DNA from: Brachionus manjavacas
Taxonomy: Eukaryota > Rotifera > Eurotatoria > Ploima > Brachionidae
Direction: 5' to 3'
Length of the DNA stretch: 64,000 nucleotides
NCBI GenBank assembly: GCA_019054805.1
Contig: JAHQIY010000002.1
Coordinates: 2,294,001-2,358,000 of the forward strand
In this document: positions 1 through 11,300 of the stretch, piece by piece
Layout of the letters: the number at the start of each line of letters is the position of its first letter
Numbering within the stretch: the first letter of the stretch is position 1
The notes under the pieces: generated by a model
The model's database searches: none
What the model was told of the DNA's origin: nothing
The model's input: the letters and a program-made list of their open reading frames with translations, nothing else
Position numbers and translations under genes: made by a program

Positions 1-985
1 TAATCTTCTTACAAACAAACAGCATGGATTTCTACCAAACAAAGCTTTAATAACCAATTGCTAGAGACTGTTAACTCTTACTTTTAATATGAATAAAAAG
101 CAACCCACAGATGTGATCTATTAAGATTTTGCCAAAGCATTTGACAAAATGTCCCATGAGCTTTTGCTTGTTAAACTTGAGGCATACGGGATTCCAATCC
201 CAGTTATTAAATGGATCGGATGCTTTCTTACAGACCGAAAACAGCGAATGGTAATCGGAGGTTTCATGTCTGTGTGGAAGCCAGTAACAAGTGGCGTTCC
301 ACAAGGCTCTGTACTTCAGTATCACTTCTCTTCGTAATTTATATTAATAATCTCCCAGAAATCTGAAGATCAATATGTAAATTATATGCCGATGACACTA
401 GACTCATGAACCATGTTGATCTCGAAGAAAATATAATAAAATTCAACTTTTTCTAAACAGCTGGTTAATTTGGTTTTCAAATCTTTTGTTAGACCACATC
501 TAGAATTTGCAGTCGGGGTCTGGAACCTTTACCGAAGAAAAGATATTGATACACTTGAAAGCGTTCAGCGAAAATTTTCCAAACTGGTAGGTATCAAATC
601 AAAGCATTTTATTAAAAGACTAGAAGCACTAAAATGGGGTACACTTGCAGAGAGAGGCGCACGCGGTGATCTTATCCAGTTACACAAGATCCAACATGGT
701 CATGATCATGTTCAATTGATAAATCGCCATCAACTTTTGGCCTCAAATGCTTTAGACTGCCTAGCAGGACTAACAAGACGAGGCCAATTGAAACTGAAAA
801 GAGAACTCATCAAAAACTGTGACGCAAAATACCACTTTTTTATAAATAAAACTAGTGGATATTGGAATTCACTTGATGAATTAACAAGGAATAAACTGAG
901 ACAAATAGTTTCAAAAGTCAATTGGATATTCTACTTAGAAAATAGAAATTCATGTCTCCCACGTTATGTGACCAATTGGTCATGA
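1..985 (+). mobile_element. Degenerate non-LTR (LINE) reverse transcriptase, 5' cut by window edge
   Basis: This is a relic of LINE ORF2. Reading across frames gives, in order, a KQHGF-type start of the RT domain, DFAKAFDKMSHE (catalytic block A, about 128-160), SGVPQGSVL (about 289-315), a frameshift, LLFVIYINNLPEI, then the YADD catalytic box near 388-400. After that box the sequence jumps to a C-terminal segment (470-985) with SFVRPHLEF and LESVQRKF, typical of the region after the RT in Jockey/CR1-like elements. About 200-300 bp between YADD and this segment are missing. In-frame stops (for example TAG near 61 and TAA near 121) and the frameshift show it is dead. The C-terminal ARGDLIQLHK motif is similar to the LINE relic near 15.6 kb, so both may come from one clade. 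The 5' end lies outside the window. Confidence 0.85.
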
Positions 986-1277
986 AACATGTTACAAATA
1001 TAATTTTAATAAATTAAATAATTAGTTCAATTATATTTTATTTTATTCATTAAATTAGTTAAAATTTTTATCATGGTCGATTTTAACTTAAAAATACATA
1101 GGCCAAAAAGATAATATTAAAACACAATTTAATTTTTATGTTTTCTTTTTTAATGAAATTTAAATTTTTAATCTCCAGAATCCTCAATTTTTTCAAAATC
1201 AGTCAAGCTTAAATTAAAAAAAATATAATTACTGCTTAATTTTATTTTCAAATTTTTTAGAATTCGAAGAAACTTAA

Positions 1278-1352
1278 CTTTTTTTTTTTCTTTTTTGTAA
1301 ATTTTTATTTTGCCTATGAGGCTTAAATCAACAAATAATAATAATAATAAAT
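1278..1352 (+). repeat. GCCT-hairpin repeat tail followed by (AAT)n
   Basis: A T-rich stretch leads into GCCTATGAGGC (1312-1322), whose arms GCCT/AGGC pair perfectly around a 3-base loop, followed by TTAAAT and an AAT microsatellite. The same arrangement recurs on the same strand at 28861 (identical 11-mer) and 37702 (GCCTGAGGC). A conserved hairpin before a simple repeat resembles the 3' terminus of a SINE or RTE-type LINE. No tRNA-like promoter boxes were found upstream. Confidence 0.4.
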
Positions 1353-1599
1353 ACACAAGAATTTTTCTTAAATGTGTGATTCCAAAGTAAAAGTTTTAAA
1401 CATTTGGCAAACAATAAAAATTTTAAAAAGTATTGATCATACATCAGATATATGATATAGTTTGTGACATCGAAATTGATATCGATGCTTATGAAGTTAT
1501 TAGAACAACTACACTATAAATAAAGTATTCTCAAGTGTACCAACAATAAACATTAGATAAGGAACGGCAACATTTTTGATATGAATGCTCCAAGAGAAG

Positions 1600-1990
1600 C
1601 TACTCAATCAAATTGGACTGTACACAAAGATGGGAGGAATGAGTGCGGTCATCGGTATCACAATAGTGATGGTATTAATGGTTTGAATTCTTCGTAAATG
1701 GTCGCAATACGCTTGATCAACTATAATTATTCCACTTACCAGCTCGTCTACAGGATTGCAAACCCAATACCCATTGTCAAATAAAAACTTTCCTTTCCAT
1801 TCCAATGTCCACACAATTATTTTTCTATTTTGCGTTTTGGAAGTATTGGGTTCATTTATGGCATTTTCATACTTTCATCTTCATTTTCATCACATTCATT
1901 AAATAACTCTTGGTCAGGGTCATTTAATTCAATATCATATTGAATAATTATCCTTTCAGAAATTAAAATTTTTAAAAATTTCGAAAATCT
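1600..1990 (-). pseudogene. Possible decayed FLYWCH-like coding relic
   Basis: On the minus strand, a readable segment (about 1740-1830) gives VWTLEWKGKFLFDNGYWVC. Downstream, in another frame and past a stop, comes HHYCDTDDRTHSSHLC (about 1640-1690). A GYxxC stretch followed by YxC and a late His/Cys is loosely like a FLYWCH zinc finger. Upstream (about 1860-1960) is an acidic stretch with NECDENEDE. The frames are interrupted and no consistent splice model was found, so this may be a dead transposon-borne or host fragment. The family assignment is weak. Confidence 0.2.
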
Positions 1991-2312
1991 GCATTTTTAG
2001 AAGATGAATGAATCCCTACTATTGATTTTATTTACTTATGAACAAATGTTAAATTTAAAATCACTTTAATTCTACTTTAAAGAAAACAATTTTTGAAAAA
2101 AAATGTTAAGACCAGTTCTTGTCTTAGTAGAGTTATTTTAATATTGGAAATTTTTTCATTATGGGAAACAGTTTTATATTTGTGAGTAACACATTTTTTT
2201 TGTTTTTCGGACTCGGAAGACCCTATTTTAGTGTTAAAATCAGAAATTTAGAAAAAAAAATAACAAATCGAATGAATTAAATAAATAAAATTATGAATTT
2301 TTTAAAAGTTTA

Positions 2313-3796
2313 TTAAAGATTAATTTTACAAATTGCAAAAGTTTGATCTGGTCCACAATCTAAAATCTTAACTCTTCCAGGTATATTAACCCTTAGAGGC
2401 ATATGCACTACCTCCATTTTCTCACCAATTCCAATATTTCCGTATTTATTTCTTCCCCACATGAATAAATTTCCATCATTTAACACTACGGCCGATGAAT
2501 ACAATCCACAATGAACTGATACAACTCGTTTTGACATTGTACTCTCGATTTCCTTATAAGCTCCGAAAAGTGTGTTCGGAATCTGAGTGGGCACATGACT
2601 CTCTTCACACTTAGGTCCTTTTCCTAGTAGTCCGTAGCCCCAAACCCAAACATTTTGATCTGCATCGAGTAAAATACACTTCGTTCCAGATGCAGCAACG
2701 TCTAAAATTGGTCTTTTGACATAGCTAGGAATCTTCAAATGACGAGAGACTCCAATTTGAGGCTCTTCAGTACCGGACATCGACAACTGTTTGTATTCGT
2801 TGTTACCCCAGCCATAAACTTCTCCTTCTCCACACAAGGCCAAAACAAAATCTCCTTTTGTGGACACTTTTTTTACCTTTACTCCCCTTAAATCGCCTCT
2901 AACCTCTGAAGCTATTGAGTTTAAAGTGTAGATTTCTTGTCCAAGCTGACCATCAGCCGACCATCCACATGTCAAAACTTTTCCACTTTGGGTCAGAAAA
3001 ACTGTGTGATCTTGACCGGCTTTGACCGAGACTACACAATCACTCGAGTCTAACTGTAAATATTTGATAACATTTTGTATTACCCCTTGGTTGCCAAAAT
3101 ACTCTTCATCTTCTATTATTGGTCTGGCACACTGTCCATAAGAATTATTGCCAAAAGTAAATATGCCATAATTTGTCAGAACAACTGAGTGAGATCTTCC
3201 GCAAGTGAGATCACGAATACGAAATTTTTCATTTTTTCGGTCAATTGGAAGCTGTATAGGAACAGGTTGAATTAGGTATTTGTAATAATCTCCATTTTTT
3301 GCCTGATGAACTCCGATTTGAGACTGAGTATTCATTCCGGTACCAAATAAATTATGGCCTTTAAAATGAATGCTATTTGATATAGAAAATAAGGAGAAGC
3401 CATTTCCACAAGCTACATGAGCTAAATCGGCTTTGTTTCGATCAATCCAGCGAAGTCTCCATGGTTTTCTTTGGGTTTTAACACGAGCTTGGTTGCGACT
3501 GGGTTCAAGAAATTCCGATTCGCCTTCATTAAATCATAAAAAATGATCCTAAAATTTATTTTTGTTTTTTTACCTAAAGCACCAATCCCTGCATAACCCC
3601 AAACATACAATCGGTCACAATATTTTTGTTTGCCAGGATCAGAAAAGATTTGAGTCGGAACCTGCTTGGGTTTTATGGGTGTTTCATATAGGCTTTTGGT
3701 CAAAGCAATAGTCGCTTTTTGATCTTTAATAATTGAAGATAATTTAAACAGATTTAAATTTTTATTTACCATTTTTGAAATATTTCTTAAATTCAA
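2313..3796 (-). CDS. RCC1L: RCC1-like G-exchanging factor-like protein (RCC1L/WBSCR16)
   Basis: Encodes a mitochondrial RCC1-repeat beta-propeller; in mammals RCC1L acts in mitoribosome assembly and mitochondrial fusion. There are two exons: 3574-3796 and 2313-3523, with a 50-bp intron (gtaaaa...gaag). Phase is preserved (223 + 1211 = 1434 nt, 477 aa). The join restores GALGESEFLEPSRNQ and the first blade RNKADLAHVACGNGFSL, which a single-frame reading loses. The RCC1 signatures CGRSHSVVLT, GNNSYGQC, AGQDHTVFLT, CGWSADGQLG, YGWGNNEYKQL, VWGYGLLGKGP and CGLYSSAVVL follow in the order of the human protein. The N-terminus is basic, hydroxylated and free of acidic residues at first (MNLRNISKMVNKNLNLFKLSS), consistent with a mitochondrial presequence. 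It is divergent from EMC1 across 157 bp. Identification is strong. Confidence 0.93.
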
Positions 3797-3953
3797 TTTA
3801 GAACAGAATCGGAAACCTAGTACTTTATTTAAGTTAAATTTGAATTTATTAATCGAGTCATCTTAAAATTAAACTTGCATGCATCTAAATATCTTATTTT
3901 TTAATTAATCTAAATTTGATTTTGTTAAATTCATTCATACTCGTACATCAATT
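3797..3953. promoter_or_regulatory. Candidate bidirectional promoter, RCC1L / EMC1
   Basis: Only 157 bp separate the two start codons of the divergent genes, so both 5' UTRs and core promoters must lie here or overlap. The interval is AT-rich with no clear TATA box at a fixed distance. It includes a TGCATGCA palindrome near 3876-3883. The promoter role is inferred from gene arrangement only. Confidence 0.45.
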
Positions 3954-6900
3954 ATGGCTAAATTGAGATTTTTTTTACTGCTTTGTTTACCATTGCTAGC
4001 ACTTGGCTTGTTTGAGGACCAAACCGGAACATATGATTGGTAAAATATGTCTTTTTTTAATACTTAGTTTAACTCTTTCCATAGGCGACAGCAATATATT
4101 GGTAGACCAATATATACCAAAATTGTACCAAGTCTAAATCGAATATTTGTAGCCTCTGATCAAAACGCTTTGGCTTCGTTAAACCTAAAAAATGGAAATA
4201 TTGGTATTTTTTTTATTAAAATTTAAAAAAGAAAAAAAGAAAAGAAAAATTGTTAAAAAATTTTTAGTTTGGAGAAAAGTTTTTGAAATGGGAGATCTTG
4301 GTAAAATAAACAGTGTAATATGGGGTTTGAAAGAAATAATTGTTGTGACCAGTAATGGTCAACGAGTCCAAGCATTTGATTACAATCAAGGCTTTGCTAG
4401 TTGGGAATATACTTTGTTCAAAAATAACCTTCCAAATGTGAAGATTAGTTCAATAGATTCCAAGAATGTGAAGGATTCATTTTATGTCACTGATGGCACA
4501 GGTTTGTGTTTAATAAACTCACGTGAAAAAATTTGCATTGAATTGCCTCAAAAGTAAAAAAAAAAAGAAAAACATTTTTTTAGTTTTAATTAAAATTTTT
4601 AATTTTTTTAAGCTTTCGCATCAAAAAAATGCTTGAATCAGAAGATGGTTTGTTTTTAGTCGGTTTTAAAGATAACTTAAGCCGAAAGATCCATTACAAT
4701 TCTCAATTGACCAAATTACTATCAGAATCAAATATGGAAAATTTAATCAAAAATCTAGAGTAAAATCAATCTAAAAAATAAATTCAAATAATCATTTATC
4801 ATTTTTACAGTTGTGCTGATACTTCGCATCAATTATCCTGTATGTCAACCGATCAATTTTTTATTCTCAATAATCAGATAAATTCAGACCAGTTCGAAAA
4901 ATTATCCATTCAACCATCAACCCTAGTCCCAGATTCTACATCACGTCTCGTTTGGTCATCACAAGATACTTATATACTTGAGACTAAATTAAATGAAGAA
5001 AAAAATCTTTTTATCTTTAAACAATATCAGAACGAAGCCGATTTGGTTTTAATGAAAAAACTTGAATCAGTTCAAGCATTCGATGTGGAGGCAGTTGATC
5101 AAAAAAATTATTTGATATTTTCAAAATACATTGGAAAAAATAAACTTAATTTTTTCACCATCGATTTACAATCAGTTCAAGAGAGACAGGATGCTATGGT
5201 TAGTGCTAATGTTCAAAAAAATGAAGACATCATTGAGCTTAGAGCTGGCTTAACCGAGAAAAATTCCAAACTTTCTTTAGTTGTTTCGTGTTTCTTTGCC
5301 GATTATTCTTTTACAGTCTTTAACCAAAAAGGGGCAAAATATTTTACCAGAGAGGAATCATTGGCATATATTGTGAGTGTAGAGATGATTGATTTTCCAC
5401 TAATTCATTTACAAGAAGAATTTGAAGATGAATTTGGTACAACCAGGCAAGATAATATATTTACCATGTTTTATAAGCGCATACGAACACAGTTAGTGAT
5501 GCTTAAAGAGTTTATTCAAATTGATTTTGTGCAAAAATTGAAGAATTTATTGCAAAATAGTCCATCTTCAGAAAGTTCGTCAGATATAACATTAGATGAA
5601 ATAACTCGAGATGAGTTCAACTTGAACAAAGTTATTGTCTGTGTGACTTCAGTGGGTAAAGTGTTCGGAATTTATACAAGTTCAAATGGAAAAATATTAT
5701 GGAGCTTTTTCCTAAGAAATACAATTCCATTTAGTGTTAACAAGCTAACAAATGAAAGTGCTGTTCCATTATTTGTTCAGCGAACTGCTGCACACGTGCC
5801 CTATGAGCCTCAGTGTGCCATCGTTTGTCAAGTAAAAGATCGAGAGAGCCCAAAAACTAGAGTCTTCTTTTTTAATCCATTAACTGGCCAAGTTTCCAAA
5901 GACTCACCAAAAGAGGGATATATTTTGGATCAAAGTGTCAAGCAAGTTTTTCTTTCTTCTTTCGCTGACTCACATTTTTTGAAACCAATTTTGCTCTTGG
6001 ACGAAACCAACCGAGTGCATGTGGTACCAGAAAATTCTTTCCAAGATATTAAGTCTAAATACGGCAATAAACCAACTATCATATTTACGGGTCAAAATAA
6101 AAATAAAAACTCTTTGACCGGATACTCAATGAAATTATCACAAGAAGTAAATTTTTAAGACTTTTTGTTTAAAAATTTTTCAATTTTTTGCAAGAATTTA
6201 TTGGAAATTTGGCGATTGAATTTTGAGGATGAAAAAATAATTTCAATTGCTACCAAGCTTCCCAATGACAGGATTCATTCACACGGAAAAGTTTTAGGCG
6301 ACCGAAGTGTCTTGTACAAGTATCTAAATCCAAATTTAATTGGTGTAGTGACCAGTGGTGAAGACAGTCAACAAGTTCCATTCATTAATCTTTATTTGGT
6401 CGATACTGTCACTGGCTCGATTGTAAGCAGCTTCAACCACAAACGATGCCGAGGTCCGGTCCGCATTGTTCACTCAGAAAATTGGTTCTTTGTAATTCTA
6501 TTGAATTAATTTAAATTCAGCTTTTCTAATCTAATCAATTAAATAAAGTATTCATATTATAACATGAAATTTCGTCGACATGAAGTTGCCAGTGTGGAAT
6601 TATTTGAAGGCGCCACTCAATTTAATTCAACTCACTTCAGCTCTTTTGATGACATAAAACCTTTGGTTTTTAGCAAATCATTTATTGTACAACGAGGCTT
6701 TGACTCAATACAAGTTACTTTGACTGAAAAAGGCATATCTACCAAGGACATAATTGGTAATTAGCTATTTTTAAATAAGAAAATTTTTTTAGTATAGAAA
6801 AATTTAAGTCGCCAGTCAATATGGAGTAATTTTGGAAATTCCATGGATTTTGATTGATCCTCGACGTCCCATCAAAATGACCGAGGTCGAGAGGGAAGAA

Positions 6901-7203
6901 AACCTTTTGCCGTACATGCCTGAAATTCCGCTAAATTACGAATTTACATTGAATTACTATAATTATGTTTATAATGTGAGAGGCATAACAACGGCAGCAA
7001 GTGGTCTAGAGTCGACCAGTTTGGTGTTCACATACGGTCTTGATATCTTTTTTACGAGAGTTTTTCCATCAAAAACATTCGACATGATCCGTGAGGATTT
7101 TGACTATTTTTTTATATCGACTCTGATGATAGGTCTAGCACTAGGCACCTTATTATCCAAAAAATTGGCCTCTTCGTCCAATTTAAAAAAAGCCTGGAAA
7201 TAA
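3954..7203 (+). CDS. EMC1: ER membrane protein complex subunit 1 (EMC1)
   Basis: EMC1 is the large lumenal subunit of the ER membrane protein complex, which inserts tail-anchored and polytopic membrane proteins. There are eight exons: 3954-4039, 4085-4203, 4268-4553, 4613-4759, 4811-6146, 6195-6491, 6549-6756 and 6809-7203. Total 2874 nt, 957 aa, near the family's ~990. All seven introns are 45-65 bp and all phases close. A signal peptide (MAKLRFFLLLCLPLLALG) precedes the conserved EDQTGTYDWRQQYIG start of the first propeller. Family landmarks follow: TVSNG-like VTSNGQRV, DEFNLNKVIV, HSHGKVLGDRSVLYKYLNPN, RGPVRIVHSENW, DPRRP, REENLLPYMPEI, GLESTSLVFTYGLD and PSKTFDMI. A C-terminal membrane segment (FISTLMIGLALGTLL) is followed by a short basic tail ending AWK. 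It is followed 364 bp later by a second ER gene. Confidence 0.96.
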
Positions 7204-7567
7204 AATCAATTATACAGCAAAACATAATTATTTGTTTTTTTTTTAATTTGATTCAGTCTTGATTTAAATTGATGTTTATTCTTGAATAAATTTTTGTCAT
7301 CCCATTTTATAAATTTATTTTTGTTTATTATCTAAAATTTCTCATATTACAATAATTGATTTGATAAAATTTTAAATTACGCGGATCCAATTCATTGGCC
7401 AATCTCTTGCACCTAATTTAACATTAATTTGCTATAAATTTCAAATTTTGATGCCAAATGTTAAAAATTTAAATCTCAATTTGCATAATTTAATAAAATA
7501 TATTTTTTTATTTTTTTCTTTGATAAAAAAATTAAATTTGTAGTCAATCAAAAATAATCTAAAGAAA

Positions 7568-8326
7568 ATGAATAGCCTATTTTTCTTTATGGTCTTATCC
7601 TTTATAGTTTTGATCGAATGTAAAGATTACTACAAAATACTTGGGGTAGAAAAATCAGATTCAACTGCTACGATAAAAAAAGCCTTTCGAAATCTCGCCA
7701 TGAAATATCACCCTGGTAAATTTATCAAAAATCAATGCAATTGCTCTCTTTTTATAATTTAAATCTAAGATAAAAATCCTGATAAAAGTGCCGAGGCCAA
7801 ATTCAGAGATATTGTCGAAGGTAAGTAGAAGCAGTGGTGAATTTTGAATTTAGATTGATTTTAATCTGCGATCTTAGCTTATGAGGTTCTCAGTGATCCG
7901 GATAAGCGAAAAGCTTACGATCAACAAGGCCGAACAAATTTTGATGGCAGCAATTTTGATCAAAATGGTTTTGATTTCAACGAATTTTTCCGAGGATTTG
8001 ATGAGGCTATGCGAAATCATCACCAACAGCATCACCAATTCCATCAACAAGCGCACAGAGACCATATGAAGGGACATCATGGCTTTATGTTTGACTTTGA
8101 CGATCTTTTCAGTGATTCATTTGATTTGTTCGGCGATGGTGATGAAGATCCATTTGGCTCTTTAATGGGAAATTCATTTCACCAAGAAAGTAATTTAAAA
8201 ATTAGATTAGCTGAGAATTTTATTTTATTTTTTTTTAAAGTAAATGTAAATCAAAATGGCATGAACTGTAAAACAGTAAAAAAGAAACAAGGCAATACGG
8301 TTATTACGCACACGGAGTGTCACTAA
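7568..8326 (+). CDS. DNAJB9: ER-resident J-domain cochaperone, DNAJB9/ERdj4-like
   Basis: This is a type of ERdj4, a lumenal BiP cochaperone in ER-associated degradation and stress signalling. Exons are 7568-7715, 7770-7820, 7878-8189 and 8241-8326 (597 nt, 198 aa). A signal peptide (residues 1-18, [18 protein letters not shown]) leads straight into the J domain [11 protein letters not shown]. The HPD triad (48-50) is split by the first intron and restored on joining (YHP|DKNPD). After the J domain comes a Gly/Phe-Asp and His-rich stretch ([12 protein letters not shown]), then [14 protein letters not shown]. The tail [19 protein letters not shown] matches the conserved C-terminus of DNAJB9 (CRTVTQRRGNMVTTYTDC in vertebrates), which separates it from other J proteins. 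It lacks a KDEL-type signal, as vertebrate DNAJB9 does. A strand-mate of EMC1 just upstream. Confidence 0.9.
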
Positions 8327-11300
8327 ATATTGATCTTCAGAGCTAATTTATATTGATTTATATTCAATTTTTTTATTTTTGTTTTTCTGGAAATAAATGT
8401 TTGAAAAAATCCCTCAAGAACTTCATTTAAAAAATTTCCTATAATTAAGTTTAGTGTTGGGTTTGAATTATATAAAAGCTTTAGGTAATTTAGTCATTCA
8501 TTTATCACGAAAATATCGCTTTTAATTAATCAAAAAGCAATTTAGAAATAGTCTCTTGAGAACTATTTGATGAAAAAGATTTCACTTAAACAATTCGTAT
8601 TATAGAACAAATATTTGTCAGGTGCAACATTCGATTTCAATTATTTTAAAATTGAGTTGTTATCTTCGACTAAGATCTGAACAGATTTTTAAGTAAATTC
8701 CTTTAAAATCTTTATTGAAAAATAGTAATATTAAATCGTTTCTATTGAGTTGAAAAAATTCTCTAGAGCTATCCAGGTAAATTTTTCTTCCCAATTTAAT
8801 TAGTATTTTTTAAAGTTAATACTATTAATCAAATAATTTGAGAAAATTTTTTGATATCAAGTATTTAGGCTTAATTTTGCTTTTTCATGAATTCACATTT
8901 TGGGCTTTTCAAGTACCAACAAAACATTCAATTTTTATTTTACCATCTTGAAAACATAAAAGATATTAACTTGAATAGTTAAAAAATCTAGCAAGTTATT
9001 TCCAAGTTCAGAGTGATTATTAAGAAATTGTATTATTTTCTATAATTGGTGTAAAATGCAGCTTTAGGAAGAAAGCAAACTTGTACCGCTATAAAGGCAC
9101 TTAATGATTAATTTAAAATTTTTAAATGCCAAACACGAGTCGAATCTAATCTTAAGTATTCGAATTTGATCTGAGATGTTAAGTTTGATACAACATGAAC
9201 AAAAGTAAATAGGTTATGTAAGATTCTAATAAAAATTATTTGTCATGATGAATGATTGAAAGCGAAAAAATCAGCGTTTAAATAAAAATTGATCGTTTTC
9301 CACAACTAAAATTCAAATTACTTTACAATTTAAGACTTCCTTAGTTCATAAGACTTGCAATTACTCTCTATAGATTTAATACTAGATCATCAGAATAAAT
9401 TTATCCTACAATAGGTTTTAATTAAGCCTAACTAAATTCGCATTCTAATTGTATAATTTAAATGGGCAGATAGCAAAAATAGCCATTAATCTATGTCTAG
9501 AAAACAACAAAAATTTGCATGATTAAACAAGTTAATAAAATTTGTTTTTTATTTAACTAAAATCACTTCTTATCTAATACGCATAGTGAATAAAGATTAG
9601 ATCACTGGGCTTTGAAACTTGATTCATTCAGGAAAATAAACTAAGTGGAAATAAGTTTATTTAAAATAATAAATTGAAATTTGATTTTTGTCTCTGAATG
9701 GACTTAAGCAAGGAAATAAGTTATCATTTCAACTTTGTTTAACCATCTATTTTGCACTTGTAATATTAAATAGTTTTTTAATTGAATGCAAATATTGGGA
9801 CAAAAGAAAAAACAAATACAAATAGCATAAACTAAGTATTATTACTATTTACTTCAAGTCTGTTTTGAATTGATAATTATTAAGTCTGTGAATTTAATAA
9901 ATTCTATGATGTAGGAAATGAATAATGTAAATTGTTTTAGAAGATACTTTAGAACAAAAATTTGATCAAGGTTCAATTTCTGTTTTCACTTGAAAATTAC
10001 AATTAGTCTTCTAAATTACAAATCGGTATTATTAAAAAATTAATTAAAAATAGAAGAATTGCTGATGATGTGATTCTAACATATTTAAAAAATATGTTTT
10101 TTCGGCTAAAAAGAAAATTTGAGTTAATACTTAATAATTTTAGAATCTGATAAAAAAATTGTAAAAGAATTCTTGTTTTTTTCAAATTCCCTAAATCTAG
10201 ATATTCTTTTCCTTTCAGATTTGTTAATTTTGATTAATTATTAGGAGGAGATAAGAAACATTTTTGAAAAAAATAAAATTTAGTCCGAAAAATTTTTCCG
10301 ACAACAATTCTTAAGATAATTTGAGAATTTTTTGAATAACTTCCAAAGAGGCAGATAAAAAATTCCCTGTAGTTTAATTTTCAAAATTCTTTAATTTTAA
10401 AAATATTAAAATTTCAAATTTTAGGGTTACAAAAAAGGCTTATATAAATTGAAACCACGCTTGAAATTTTTCTCTCGATTAAATATTAAATAAAATAAAT
10501 AATATAATAAAAAATTTATACTATTTAATTTAGACTTGAGCCGATCTCGTTGATTGTCATAACAACATCTATTGTTTTTCCAGAATTAAAGTCTTGAATT
10601 TAGAAGAATTTAAGTTTATTTCTTTAAAGTATGTCAAACTCGAAAGAAAATGTATGATTAAATAAATATTTATACATTTTAAATCGGTTTCCGGCTGTTC
10701 AATTCTTTAATTGAATATGCTTAACCTCTTTTAAAAGCGGGCATCCGTACTAGTTTAACAATTTCCTTGCAACTATTTAAATTTAAAGCTATTCAATTTA
10801 GCTATTATTCACAAATCGGAAGTTTGTTGATTCAATAATGCTAAGATAAGTTTAGAACTCAAAAACTATCAGAATCAATTTATAAAAGAAAGATAATGAT
10901 TTTCTTATAATTTTTATTCAAGAAGAAAATATATTTTTTATCATCACTAAATAAATATTTGTGTTGTTATTATTTAAAAAAAATTTTAAATAAAAAAATA
11001 GAAATAGCCACCGTTGATCCATTAATGATATAAAAAGTGATAAATCAAATGTTACTTTTAGGTCTATTTTGATAATGTTAACCTACTTAAAATAAAAACA
11101 ACTACTTTTATTGAAATTATCAAGAGTAATAAAAAAAAGAGCAGCCCTTAGCCATTGATAAAAAATTAAATTTCTTAATTTAATTATTTCTACTTGATTT
11201 GTAGCTGCACATGAAATAAAATTTCGGTGCTAAATAGGCAATAAAGAGTTGAAAATATTTTAGAGACATGTCTGATCCGGTTCTTTCCAAAGCATCAAGT

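Noticed and set aside
3549-3573. 25-bp GT-AG intron in RCC1L
   Set aside because: It leads to an immediate stop. Extending the intron to 3524 gives a 50-bp intron and restores the RCC1L frame.
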